Source: Okeania sp. SIO2C9
Lineage (GTDB): Bacteria; Cyanobacteriota; Cyanobacteriia; Cyanobacteriales; Microcoleaceae
Direction: 5' to 3'
Assembly: GCF_010672455.1 (NCBI RefSeq)
Contig: NZ_JAAHGO010000007.1
Location: forward strand, 1-64,000
Length of the DNA stretch: 64,000 bases
Shown: positions 19,119 through 29,077 of the stretch, piece after piece
How positions within the stretch are numbered: the first letter of the stretch is position 1
Layout: the number at the start of each line of letters is the position of its first letter
Position numbers and translations under genes: made by a program
The notes under the pieces: model-generated
Told to the model about the DNA's origin: nothing
What the model saw: only the letters and a program-made list of their open reading frames with translations
The model's database searches: none

Positions 19119-20813
19119 TTAAAACTTGCGCTCAATTTTCAAAGATTGACCAGGAGAAAGTTTTTTAATCTCAGTTGTTAAATCATACCAAGATTGTAAT
19201 TGATTGATTTGAAAAGTGCGACTCATTACAACATAAATAGAAGTTTGATCGCAACCAATAGCTCCACTAATTACATCCCACCAAGACTTAGCAAAAAGTT
19301 CGTCTGTAACATACCAAACTCCATCTTCATACTTAAAGTAACGAGTAAAGTGGAAAGGTGCATCTTGCTTGCCAGTAATCAGAATTTTTTGTAATATTTT
19401 CCGAATAAAATTTGGAAAAAAACGCCCGAGAGTCAACATAACGAACCTCAGAATAATTAGCTTAAAAGGTGACATTTGAGTTTGTTTTGCCCAACCCATA
19501 TTACCAGAAATAAGCAATTCATCCTGAGATATTTTCAGATCATAATCACCACTTAAATGACTAACTGCATTTAAAGTTTTATTTCCTTTTTTAACTTGGA
19601 GTGATAAATGAGTGTCAGAAACAACTAATTTTTGGTCGCGAAATAGCTTAAAAACACCACCTTTTTTCATACTTACATATAATTCTGTTCCTGGTCTGCG
19701 TTTTATCAAAATTTGAGCTTCTTTTAACCAAAGACTAGCAATATCACGATTCACATCAGCAGGTCTTTCTGTAATAAAATCCCGCCATGCTAAGAAATAA
19801 TTCCAGGTATGATGACCGATAATATGGTCGTCTGCATAACAGGGAGCTAAACCATTTTTTAAGCCTATTAAAAATTGATCGTTAATAGACAAAGCAGCAG
19901 GCAACCATTTACCTATTAATTCAAATCCGTGGGGAAAAAAGTTATAGGTATTACGACTAGCATATTCTCCTCCGAAGGAACCATCAGGATGAATAAATTG
20001 GGCGGCTAATTCTACTGCTGCGGTAATAGAATTTTTGAGTTTTTCACTGGGGTTTAATTCATAAATTCTGGCTAAACAAGATATAGTTAAAGTATGATAA
20101 CCAGGGTCAAAACCAGAGTATTCTGTAAACCATCCTTCCTGACTCTGCCAACTTAATAATCTTTCCAGACGTGCTGCTTTAGTTCCCTCCCATTTTGAGG
20201 TTTCTAATAGTTTACTCAACAATTCTAAGGACAATACAATTAATGCTTCATGGTTAGCTAAATTGCCACTTTCATAATGATTTACTAACCAATCTGCTCG
20301 TTTTTCAAAAAAGCTGAGTACTTCATAGTTATTTAATCCCAATATTTGATAACTTTCAATACTAGCTAATAAAGAAAAAGCTGTTGCTCCACTAGCTCTT
20401 TCAAAAGGGAAATAATCATCACAAGAACCATCAAGATGAGCAGTGTGGGTGGCGTATAAGATGCCTGCTTCTGCCCATTTATATATCATTTCTTGCAAAT
20501 AAAATTGATTATTAGGAATATCTAAGTTATAAGCTAAGGCTAAAGGTAAGACGAATTCTTGAGCCATGCCACTAGGAAAATCTATAATTTTGTAATGCCA
20601 AAAATTGCGGTCGAAACAACCATAGGTAGGACTATGATAATTGCGGTCTAACAAGGTCAATATTTTAGGAATTTGAGCAAGTGCTTCTCTGGCAAATAAA
20701 TCTCTCATCTGTTCTTTTTTGGAGTCACTTATAGTATCTTTATTAGAGGATAAATTAGACTCTGTCTTTAATAAATCAGTTTGATTGGTGATGGATGGTC
20801 GATGGTCTTGCAT
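19119..20813 (-). CDS. Large alpha/alpha-toroid-like protein, unknown function
   Basis: 564 residues. Residues ~30-340 have repeated helical hairpins with conserved aromatic/glycine motifs (GCFDRNFWHYK, LDGSCDDYFPFERA, QEGWFTEYSGFDPGYHTLT, HPDGSFGGEYASRN, IGHHTWNYFLAW), a pattern seen in toroid enzymes such as prenyltransferases and polysaccharide lyases. Residues ~360-560 appear beta-rich, as in heparinase-like lyases that pair a toroid with a beta-sandwich. A hydrophobic patch (LIILRFVMLTLGRF) near 448-462 may be membrane-associated. The next minus-strand gene upstream is a glycosyltransferase, so a role in surface polysaccharide handling is possible but unproven. Confidence 0.6.
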   Translation of the reverse strand: MQDHRPSITNQTDLLKTESNLSSNKDTISDSKKEQMRDLFAREALAQIPKILTLLDRNYHSPTYGCFDRNFWHYKIIDFPSGMAQEFVLPLALAYNLDIPNNQFYLQEMIYKWAEAGILYATHTAHLDGSCDDYFPFERASGATAFSLLASIESYQILGLNNYEVLSFFEKRADWLVNHYESGNLANHEALIVLSLELLSKLLETSKWEGTKAARLERLLSWQSQEGWFTEYSGFDPGYHTLTISCLARIYELNPSEKLKNSITAAVELAAQFIHPDGSFGGEYASRNTYNFFPHGFELIGKWLPAALSINDQFLIGLKNGLAPCYADDHIIGHHTWNYFLAWRDFITERPADVNRDIASLWLKEAQILIKRRPGTELYVSMKKGGVFKLFRDQKLVVSDTHLSLQVKKGNKTLNAVSHLSGDYDLKISQDELLISGNMGWAKQTQMSPFKLIILRFVMLTLGRFFPNFIRKILQKILITGKQDAPFHFTRYFKYEDGVWYVTDELFAKSWWDVISGAIGCDQTSIYVVMSRTFQINQLQSWYDLTTEIKKLSPGQSLKIERKF

Positions 20814-20941
20814 AGTTATATTTTTACTACTTTATATTATGAATAATTTTCTCTACTTTATTTATTTGACTAAAAATTAATTTTATAGCTATGAAAAATT
20901 AGATATCAATTTTTTACTGTATCTCACAAGCCGAATAAAAG

Positions 20942-21073
20942 CTATAGTAATTCCCATACTGGTGAGGTACAAAACTCTAGGCTTTAGGCAACAGGCAACA
21001 GCTCCGGAAGGCAACAGGCAATAGTGAAGTAAAGATAAGAGTGTACCTCACGCTTACTGAGAAATGCTATAGA
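20942..21073. repeat. Family F inverted-repeat element
   Basis: Inverted ends of ~30 bp: ctatag...ggtgaggtac and gtacctcacgcttactga...ctatag. The interior contains AACAGGCAAC repeats around a cggaag. Other copies are at 25423 and 55497. Confidence 0.75.
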
Positions 21074-21246
21074 CCGATAAAATATTTATTCTTCTTTATT
21101 ATTCCTTTTTTTTCAATGTCAGCTATTGATGAACGATCATCTTGCATATTTATATTTTCACTACTTTATATTGTGAATAATTATTTTTTTTTTACTAAAA
21201 ATTAATTGGATAATTATTAAAATTCAGCTCTCATATATCAATTTTT

Positions 21247-21378
21247 TACCGAAAAATTGTGGTTTAAAGCCTCCCCTTTTAAGGGGATAATAAAAAAAAA
21301 TTCATTATTAGTCAATCCTCTTCTTTTCAAGGAGAGGTAATTATTCATTATTCATTATTCATTATTCATTATTAATTG
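21247..21378 (-). repeat. Family A interspersed repeat, reverse orientation
   Basis: Starts taccgaaaaattgtggttta, continues ccccttttaaggggataata and gtcaatcctcttcttttcaa, and ends in GAGAGGTAATTATTC and tandem ATTATTC units. Confidence 0.8.
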
Positions 21379-21459
21379 TTGAATGTATATCACCAACCTA
21401 ATAAAATCTACATTGAAAAAGTATTTATTCTTCTTCCCTCTTCCCTCTTCCTTCTTTTG

Positions 21460-22530
21460 AAAATCTTGCTTTCGCATTCTTACTTGAATTTTTTCCATAA
21501 TTATGCGATTTGCTGCCATTAAATCTGCTATTAAACCTAATAACCATAATTGAAATCAGACTAAGATTAAAATTGTTGCTAAAATAAAAGTTGGAACCCT
21601 AGTTTTTTTCATATCCACTAAACAAGAAAAATAACCAACGGATACCATAAATTACTCCAAAACTAAATGGTACACTTCCTAACATTAAGAAAAAACGTAG
21701 GGAGTTTTCAATAATTAATAATTAATAATTAATAATTAATAATTAATAATTACCTATACTTTAAAAGGAGAGGATTGACTAAAAGGAAAAATTTTTCTTT
21801 TTTATCCTTTAAAGAAAAGGCTTTAAACCTTAATTATTCGGTCAAGTAAAAAAAATCTGAGGATAGTAAAGAGCGATCGCAACACATAGGAAGGGGGACT
21901 TCTTAACAGTCGGGAAGGTCGTAATACATTATTTGTTCTGATAGGAACTGATGTTATTACCATACCTTTTTGCCCTGCTTGAATAATTGTTTCTAGGGTG
22001 TAAGTATAGGCATTAAAAACATTAAGTTGCATGGCAGTTTCTCGACTAAAAGCACAAAACACACTAGATGCCTCAGGAATATTTGTATTACTAGCTATTC
22101 TTACTACCCAACTACCTAATTTTTGAAGTAATTTTTTAGTACGAGAAAAGTGTTTAGTTTGCCAAATTGGTCTCTCCCCAACTACAATTTCTGCCTGACC
22201 CCAAATAATAGGTTGAACTAAGTAGGGTATATCATCAGCACAATATTGATTATCAGCATCAGTATTCACAATAATATCTGTTCCTGCTTTTAGACTAGCT
22301 TCTAGACCTGCCATAAATGCTTTTGCTAAACCTTGGTTAGTGGGGAAATTCACAATATGGTCTACCCCATGTTCTTTGGCAACTTCAACTGTTCGGTCTT
22401 GACTACCATCATTGATGATTAACCATTGGATAATGTCTACTCCTGCTAACTTTCTAGGTAAAGTCGCAAGAGTTACTCCTAAAGACTCTTCTTCGTTGTA
22501 ACAAGGAATTTGAATCATGAATTTTGTCAT
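21460..22530 (-). pseudogene. Family 2 (DPM1-like) glycosyltransferase split by a repeat
   Basis: Intact catalytic part at 22530-21840: start MTKFMIQIPCYNEEE (ATG at 22530, AGGAGA upstream), NDGSQDRT, the DxD-like NTDADNQY (DADN), and a C-terminal substrate loop. Such enzymes transfer a sugar from a nucleotide donor to a lipid or glycan acceptor at the membrane. After SLFTILRFFLL the frame enters a family A element (21704-21842) and ends in DRIIKV. Beyond it, 21700-21460 still encodes in broken frames the expected membrane segment: FFLMLGSVPF, IYGIRWLFFLFSGY, then VPTFILATIL, LGLIADLMAANR. So the gene lost its two membrane helices by insertion and then decayed. The catalytic domain might still fold. 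Confidence 0.8.
21704..21842 (+). repeat. Family A element inserted in the glycosyltransferase gene
   Basis: Tandem AATAATT units, ATAATTACCTATAC, gagaggattgactaaaagga, TTTAAACC and TTAATTATTCGGTCA. Glycosyltransferase coding sequence can be read on both sides, so this is a genuine insertion. Confidence 0.85.
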
Positions 22531-23186
22531 TGGACAGATATTTCTCCTAGAGGGTGTCAAAAAAATTTCAAAAAAGCAGAAGGTATTAATACCGTTTCAC
22601 TAAAGTCAGAAGTCAGAACTCAGAAGTTAGAAGTGATATTTTAGGTACTTAAAACTTCTACTGTACAGTAATTTCAGCCTATTATTTGACTTCATCAGCT
22701 ACCAACTATTTGTGACATTTTTTAAGTGAATTAGTATAAGGAGGTCTCCTTTCTTTTGCCTGCTTCGAGCAAAGCTGTTCTAAAAGGTTGTTAAGAGCAA
22801 CTGGCCATTAAATATAGTGTTTTGGAATAGATTATCATCACTTTGTCTCTAAAGTATGAAATACTGTAGCAATAGCAATAAGTTTGATAATATTGGCCAA
22901 GTTAGGTATAAGTTAGGCCACTCGCTGCACAAAAGTTATAATTTATAACAGAAGAAATGAAGAAGGCTTTAGTTTTCTGGGAGAGAAGGAAAAATCAGAC
23001 AACGCCAGATTTTTAAGCTTTTGAGATGTCTTCACCAACTTTTTCTTTGCTATAAAACAAAAATTCATCAACTTTATTAAAATTTTTTGGTTCCAAATTT
23101 TAAGTTTTACGGAAACAATTTCTGATCACAGGAAGTATACATAAATAAAGTTAAATATTGAGATATAAAATTTTCTGGAAAATTGG

Positions 23187-23279
23187 CTATAGCAAGGAAC
23201 GAGTTGGTTAGGACTTATGTTGATAATGAACCTTTAGACAGGAAAATCTTTTTCTCACAGTTCCCTGTTCCCTGCTATA
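23187..23279. repeat. Family G repeat
   Basis: Starts ctatagcaaggaacgagttg and ends cagttccctgttccctgctata. A second copy is at 36662-36746. Confidence 0.7.
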
Positions 23280-23549
23280 ATTTTGAACTTATAATTGTAT
23301 TGTGGGAAATTATTTCTACTTAACCCACCCTACACTAATCTTTAATCTTTTATTAAACACAACTTAATCAAAAAATGGTACATACAAAATTTTGAATACT
23401 CAAATTTCTCTGAAAATGAGCAAATAAAAATGTAGCTCTTTCTCTACAGGAAATCTTTATATACTTGATTATTTGTTGCGTATTTCCTTCAAAGGTATGT
23501 TTACAAATTAAATCAGGATGCTACAATAATGATTAATATTTCAATTATT

Positions 23550-23626
23550 TATAGCAGAAGAAAAAATCTGGCGTTGTCTGAGTTTTAAGCTTTTGATATT
23601 TCCGCGCCCTTTCCTGCCACTGCTAT
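23550..23626. repeat. Small inverted-repeat unit with TATAGC ends
   Basis: tatagcag ... ctgctata flanks atctggcgttgtctgagttt and taagcttttgatatttccgc. The interior recurs inverted near 63560-63610. Confidence 0.6.
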
Positions 23627-23729
23627 AAAAGTTTTTCATCAGGGTAAGCATTTATTTCAAATAGAAAAACAATATGTCTACTAGACACCAAAGTAATTGT
23701 GCCTAGAAAAAAGCTCTGAGGAAAAAATC

Positions 23730-24911
23730 ATGAATCAACAAAATATCTCTAGTTATGTTGGTCTCGTTCAATCTTTATTAGTTTGCCCTAGTGGTGATGA
23801 AAATAAAATTTTGCAAGCTAATCAAAACTTGATAGACCATAAATTAGTTCAAGTAATGAAACAAATAGCAAAAATGAACAACAGAATAGGTGATTTGAAT
23901 GCTCAATGGTTGCAAAATTTGGCGATAATGTTAGAGACTAACTTAGAATATGCTTCCCAACCTGTAAATCAGGAAATATATCGAAATTTCCTCATGCAAA
24001 TTTTACAAGTAATCTCAGAGAATGAAGAAAAACCTGAGATGGTGTATTCTGTACTAGAATATAATCAAGATAAGCTGAATCAAAATTTCATCACAGTACT
24101 ACGAACTTGGCCTGGAGAAAATCTCCAAAAAATGGAACCTCAATTAGCACAAAGTATTGCTCTAGATATTGTTAATTTCAGTAATCTGATTTTACAGTTT
24201 CCTTTTGGTAATCAAAGTAATAATGTAGAAATAGCAATTGCAGGCTATGAAAATGCTCTACAAGTTTTACCCCGTCAACAATTTCCCATAACTTGGTCAA
24301 CTATCCAAAATAATTTGGGTACTAGCTACCACAAACGCACTGTCGGAAACCCAGAAGAAAATATCGAATTGGCGATCGCTTGCTATTATCAAGCACTTCA
24401 AGTTAGGACTTACTCTACATTACCTGAAGCATGGGCAAGCACTAACAATAATCTTGGTAATGCCTATCAACAACGTAGCATGGGGAAAAGAATAGAAAAT
24501 TTAGAAAATGCGATTAATTGTTATCAGAAAGCTTTAAAAGTCAGAACTCTAGAAAAGCTACCTCAAGAATGGGCGAGTATTCAAAATAATCTGGGTAGCG
24601 CTTACCACGACCGTATTGCAGGAGAGCAACAGGAAAATATTGAACAGGCGATCGCTTGTTATAATTTGGCTCTCAAAGTCCGTACTCGCCAACAGTTTCC
24701 TCTAGACTGGGCAACTACTCAAAATAATCTGGGTAATGCTTATCTTGATAGGATCACAGGAGATAGACAAGATAATCTTGAGGAGGCGATCGCTTGTTTT
24801 GTTAGAGCGCAAGAAGTATATACGAAGGAAAGTTATCCTCTTTACTGGGAAATGATTTTCAATAATTTAGGTATCGTTTACAATGAACAGAATTTGAGAA
24901 AGGTAGGTTGA
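23730..24911 (+). CDS. TPR protein of the CHAT-associated cyanobacterial type, no CHAT
   Basis: 393 residues from the ATG at 23730, chosen over an upstream ATG because TGAGG precedes it at proper distance. The N-terminal ~75 residues (SSYVGLVQSLLVCPSGDE, LQANQNLID) form the helical head typical of large cyanobacterial TPR-CHAT proteins (from memory). Residues ~150-385 hold five ~50-residue TPR-like units with the motif WA..QNNLG.AY..R..G....NLE.AI.CY..AL.VRT. These proteins usually end in a caspase-like CHAT protease; here the frame stops soon after the last TPR, just before a cluster of mobile repeats. It is either a stand-alone adaptor or a gene truncated by rearrangement. Confidence 0.8.
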   Translation: MNQQNISSYVGLVQSLLVCPSGDENKILQANQNLIDHKLVQVMKQIAKMNNRIGDLNAQWLQNLAIMLETNLEYASQPVNQEIYRNFLMQILQVISENEEKPEMVYSVLEYNQDKLNQNFITVLRTWPGENLQKMEPQLAQSIALDIVNFSNLILQFPFGNQSNNVEIAIAGYENALQVLPRQQFPITWSTIQNNLGTSYHKRTVGNPEENIELAIACYYQALQVRTYSTLPEAWASTNNNLGNAYQQRSMGKRIENLENAINCYQKALKVRTLEKLPQEWASIQNNLGSAYHDRIAGEQQENIEQAIACYNLALKVRTRQQFPLDWATTQNNLGNAYLDRITGDRQDNLEEAIACFVRAQEVYTKESYPLYWEMIFNNLGIVYNEQNLRKVG

Positions 24912-24926
24912 GCAACAATTAATAAT

Positions 24927-25189
24927 GGCGTTGCTGATTCTGGGTATGATTGTGCCCCCCTAGCCCCCCAAAATTGGGGGGAATAAAACTCTAAAAGTTC
25001 CTAAAAATGGGGGATTTAGGGGGCTTTACCAGAACCAAAAATCGCACATTCATACTTCAATTGGGTATGATTGTGCCCCCCTAGCCCCCCAAAATTGGGG
25101 GGAATAAAACTCTAAAAGTTCCTAAAAATGGGGGATTTAGGGGGCTTTACCAGAACCAAAAACAATTCATACTTCAATTCAGCAACGCC
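24927..25189. mobile_element. Family E inverted-repeat element with internal duplication
   Basis: Ends ggcgttgctgattctgggta / acttcaattcagcaacgcc. The ~130 bp interior (ccccctagccccccaaaatt, GGGGGATTTAGGGGGCTT, ACCAGAACCAAAAA) is present twice in tandem. Single-unit relatives are at 30758-30902 and, with a different interior, at 53579-53738. Confidence 0.8.
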
Positions 25190-25300
25190 TAATAATTAAT
25201 AATTACCTCTCCTTGAAAAAAAGAGGATTGACGCTTAAGGGAAATTTTATCTTTTTTCTCCTTTAAAAGAGAGGTTTTAAACCTTAATTATTCGGTAACG
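25190..25300 (+). repeat. Family A interspersed repeat, short copy
   Basis: TAATAATTACCTCTCC, aaaaagaggattgacg, AAAGAGAGG, CTTAATTATTCGGTAA. It lacks the inner GTCGATTGG palindrome. Lies directly against family E. Confidence 0.8.
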
Positions 25301-25422
25301 TATTATTAATTTGTCGTTGTTGCGCTGTTGAGGTTTTGAGCGTCTCAATTGAGGTTTGAAACCTCTCAAATTTTTCTTTTTACTTTTAACTTTTTGTTGC
25401 GTTAAACTTAAATTACAATATA

Positions 25423-25562
25423 GCCGTTTTCACAAGGCGTGAGGTACATCAAAGATCCCCCTAAATCCCCCTTAAAAAGGGGGACTTCCGGTTTCCTCCC
25501 TTGTCAAGGGGGTGTAGAGGGGATCTCCAGCACTCTACCTCACGCTTACTCAGAAATGCAAT
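25423..25562. repeat. Family F inverted-repeat element, different interior
   Basis: Ends ggcgtgaggtac / tacctcacgcttactcagaa as in the 20942 copy, but the interior is a ccccctaaatcccccttaaa palindromic type. The same ends carry different cargo. Confidence 0.65.
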
Positions 25563-25606
25563 ATATTTTTTGGAAATAATTAAATAGTAATTAAGGAGAT
25601 ACAAAT

Positions 25607-26002
25607 ATGTCAGAAAATACTGGAGATAAAGTTGTTGATATCAATGAAAATCATGGTGTAGGTATTGGTGTTGGTACCAACATTGGAGAAATTTACAACT
25701 TCAAGTCTGCTCATACCATTAATGAATTTCACCAGCAAAATTTAGCAGAAGCAGCAAAAGATATTCAAGAAATACTAGAGCAACTAGATGAAACTTATCA
25801 ATCGGATACAACGGTGGGTAGAATGAAAATTGCTACGGAAGTAATTACACAAATTGATAATAATCCAACTAAGGCAGAAAGAATATTTAATGCTATAAAA
25901 GCTGGTGGAGTTGCTGCTGTTGAACAATTACTTAATCACCCTGCTAGTAGTTTTATTATTGCAGCGTTGGAAGATTGGCAAAAGAATAAACAAACTAAAT
26001 AA
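25607..26002 (+). CDS. Small protein with glycine-rich tag shared with the NB-ARC gene
   Basis: 131 residues. Residues 1-40 carry VVDINENHGVGIGVGTNIGEI, nearly the same as the start of the next gene (VVEINKNYGVGIGVGVNEGEI); even the leader and first codons match. Residues ~45-130 form a helical domain (LAEAAKDIQEILEQL, TEVITQIDNNPTKAERIFNAIKAGGVAAVEQLLNHP) that I remember as a stand-alone or pentapeptide-linked module in cyanobacteria, function unknown. The shared tag suggests the two proteins interact through like-with-like contacts, as for amyloid-type signalling motifs of NLR systems. It has a good ribosome binding site (aaggagat). The gene ends 135 bp before its neighbour. Confidence 0.7.
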   Translation: MSENTGDKVVDINENHGVGIGVGTNIGEIYNFKSAHTINEFHQQNLAEAAKDIQEILEQLDETYQSDTTVGRMKIATEVITQIDNNPTKAERIFNAIKAGGVAAVEQLLNHPASSFIIAALEDWQKNKQTK

Positions 26003-26137
26003 AATCAGGACTTACTCAAAAGATGAGATGAAATTATAGACCATTTGTAGGGGTTAACGGCCGTTAACCCTTACTATCTTTGGTGGTTATGCGTAAGTCC
26101 TAGAAATGCCAAATTCTAAATTAAAAGAGATGCAAAT

Positions 26138-28978
26138 ATGTCAGAAAATACTGGAGATAAAAAAGTTGTTGAGATCAATAAAAATTATGGTGTAGGTATT
26201 GGTGTTGGTGTCAATGAGGGAGAAATTGAAAACTTAAAGATTGCTCATACAATAAATGAAAATAATTATTTTGACACAAAAACAAAAGGACTGCCAAGGA
26301 AGGGGGAGCCAGCAGAATTTCCTAATAACCTGAATAAACTACGCACTGGTGCTGTCAAGTTTGTCGGTAGAGATGGAGACCTCAAAATATTACATGAACA
26401 ACTTCAGGAAAAAGAGCGAGTTTCTATTACCGCAGTAGTCACGGGGATGGCAGGAGTAGGCAAGACAGAATTGGCACTCCAGTACGCTCTCTTATCTAAA
26501 AAGGAGTTGACTTATCCTGGTGGAATTTGCTGGATCGGGGTTCGGGAAATAAGTGTTGTACAACAGTTATTAGAATTTGCCCAGACTCAACTAGGGCTAT
26601 TTCCGGCTGAAGGTTGGACTTTAGAACAGTATCTTGACTACTGTTGGTCAAACTGGCAACCACCGGGAGATGTGCTTATTATTTTGGATGATGTGGATAA
26701 GTATGAGGAAATTGCAGGTTATTTACCTCCACAGGAAAAGCGTTTCAAATTGCTAATTACTACCCGCAGATATTGGTTGTCAGAATCATTTGAAAATTTG
26801 CGTTTGGAAGTATTAGATGAGGGTGCTGCTTTGGAGTTGTTGGCGACGTTAATTGGTGAGTCTCGCGTGGCAGAGCAAACAGAGGAGGCAAAACAACTCT
26901 GTCAGTGGTTGGGATATTTACCTTTGGGGTTGGAATTGGTGGGACGTTTTCTCAAGAGGCGGTCTGGGTGGAAGTTGGCAAGAATGATACAGGAGTTGGA
27001 GAAACTAGCTTTAGATTTGCCTGCGCTACAGAAGCGATCGGGAGAAATGACAGCGACTAGAGGAGTGAGAGCAGCTTTAAAATTAAGCTGGAAAGAATTG
27101 GATAAAAGAGGGAAATATTTGGGTTGTTTCTTGAGTATGTTTGCCTTAGCTCCTATACCTTGGAGTTTGGTGGAACAGTGTTTGTCTACTGGTGAAAGTC
27201 AGAAGGAAGGAATTATGCAGAAATGGTTTCCTACTTTCTTACGCTTGTGGTCATTATTAGTTTCTCATAGAAAGGCAAATGTACAATAGTCAAGGAGTTG
27301 GGAGGATGTTAGGTATGATAGTTTGTTAGACTTAAACTTGATTAAACAGACGGCAGAGGAAACTTATCAATTACATCAATTGGTGCGTCGATATTTCCAA
27401 GACAAGTTGAATGAGATGAAAAAAGCAGAGGAGTTGAGGTATCAGTTTTGTCGGGGTATGGTGGTGGAAGCAAAAAAACTTCCTGAGATTCCAGTAAAGG
27501 CAGATATAGAAAAACTAGCGTTGTCTATTCCTCACTTGACTGAGACAGCAACTGAGATGCAACAGTGGGTTAAGGATGAAGATTTGATCTTGCCGTTTGT
27601 CAGTCTGAGCAGATTTTATCAAAGTCAGGCATTATATGGACTAGCAGAACCTTGGCGTAAGCAATGCTTAGATATTACTCGCAGTCGTTTGGGAGCAAAA
27701 CATCCAGATGTTGCCATGAGTCTCAACAATCTGGCAGTACTCTACAACTCTCAAGGGCGATACGCAGAAGCAGAACCTTTGTATCTGGAAGCTTTGGAAA
27801 TGAGAAAGCAACTGCTAGGAGCAGAACGTCCATCTGTCGCTACCAGTCTCAACAATCTGGCAGTACTCTACAACTCTCAAGGGCGATACACAGAAGCAGA
27901 ACCTTTGTTTCTAGAAGCTTTGGATATGACAAAGCGACTCCTAGGAGCAGAACATCCGTCTGTTGCCATCAGTCTCGACAATCTGGCAGTACTCTACAAC
28001 TCTCAAGGGCGATACACAGAAGCAGAACCTTTGTTTCTAGAAGCTTTGGATATGACAAAGCGACTCCTAGGAGCAGAACGTCCATCTGTCGCTACCAGTC
28101 TCAACAATCTGGCAGTACTCTACAACTCTCAAGGGCGATACACAGAAGCAGAACCTTTGTTTCTAGAAGCTTTGGATATGACAAAGCGACTCCTAGGAGC
28201 AGAACATCCGTCTGTTGCCATCAGTCTCGACAATCTGGCAGTACTCTACAACTCTCAAGGGCGATACACAGAAGCAGAACCTTTGTTTCTAGAAGCTTTG
28301 GATATGACAAAGCGACTCCTAGGAGCAGAACATCCGTCTGTTGCCATCAGTCTCGACAATCTGGCAGGACTCTACCACTCTCAAGGGCGATACGCAGAAG
28401 CAGAACCTTTGTTTCTAGAAGCTTTGGATATGAGAAAGTGACTCCTAGGAGCAGAACATCCTGATGTTGCCACCAGTCTCAACAATCTGGCAGGACTCTA
28501 CCACTCTCAAGGGCGACACACAGAAGCAGAACCTTTGTTTCTAGAAGCTTTGGAAATAACAAAGCGACTCCTAGGAGCAGAACATCCTGATGTTGCCACC
28601 AGTCTCAACAATCTGGCAGGACTCTACTCCGACCAAGGGCGATACGCAGAAGCAGAACCTTTGTATATAGAAGCTTTGGAAATGAGAAAGCAACTCCTAG
28701 GAGCAGAACATCCAGATGTTGCCACCAGTCTCAACAATCTGGCAACTCTCTACTATTACCAAAGACGATACACAGAAGCAAAGGTTCTGCTTCTAAAAGC
28801 ATGGGAGATGATAATGCAACTTTTAGGGGCAGAACATCCAAATACTCAAACCGCCCACGAAAACTATCTATATTTTTTACAGCAAGTTCTCATGGAAAAC
28901 AGACAAGAGGACTTATCTGATGAAAGGAGTTTGCAAATAGTATCAGAGATGGAGAAATCCTCTTTAGAGAATAGTTGA
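26138..28978 (+). pseudogene. NB-ARC-TPR STAND protein with two in-frame stop codons
   Basis: One continuous frame of 947 codons with a TAG at codon 384 (27287-27289) and a TGA in the TPR array (28439-28441); the three open segments share the same phase. Order: glycine-rich tag (10-32), NB-ARC ATPase with P-loop GMAGVGKT (~103-110), Walker B LIILDDVD (~180-187), LLITTRR, and LGYLPLGLELV; a winged-helix region; then LHQLVRRYFQDK and about nine 42-residue kinesin-light-chain-type TPRs (LGAEHP.VA.SLNNLA.LY..QGRY.EAEPL.LEALEM). STAND proteins of this type oligomerise on binding a trigger through the TPRs. The TGA replaces CGA of sister repeats (AAGCGACTC to AAGTGACTC), a single C-to-T change. It is either a recently inactivated gene or one expressed as fragments or by readthrough. 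Confidence 0.8.
27707..28835 (+). repeat. 126 bp coding tandem repeats (TPR units)
   Basis: About nine units of 126 bp (42 codons). Units 2-6 are almost identical at DNA level and alternate between two variants (CATCCGTCTGTTGCCATC and CGTCCATCTGTCGCTACC), so recent growth happened by duplication of a 252 bp pair. Confidence 0.9.
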
Positions 28979-29077
28979 AATTAGGTAATTTCAAATCAAT
29001 TTTCTCTGAGGCAAATAGGCGATATCCAACTATAGTTATGATATAATATAACAGTAAAAATAGAACAGTAAAACCCA

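Larger units (their letters stand above)
22531..23729. other. 1.2 kb gap with several TATAGC-ended repeats
   Basis: Contains tactgtacagtaa near 22662 (compare 13289), family G at 23187-23279 and a small inverted-repeat unit at 23550-23626. A degraded relative of the latter (AACGCCAGATTTTTAAGC) lies near 22998. No gene seen. Confidence 0.5.

Noticed and set aside
27664-28464. 266-residue frame overlapping the TPR array (SRSFGYDKATPRSRTS repeats)
   Set aside because: Alternate-frame shadow of the 126 bp TPR units; the real frame has clear TPR motifs.
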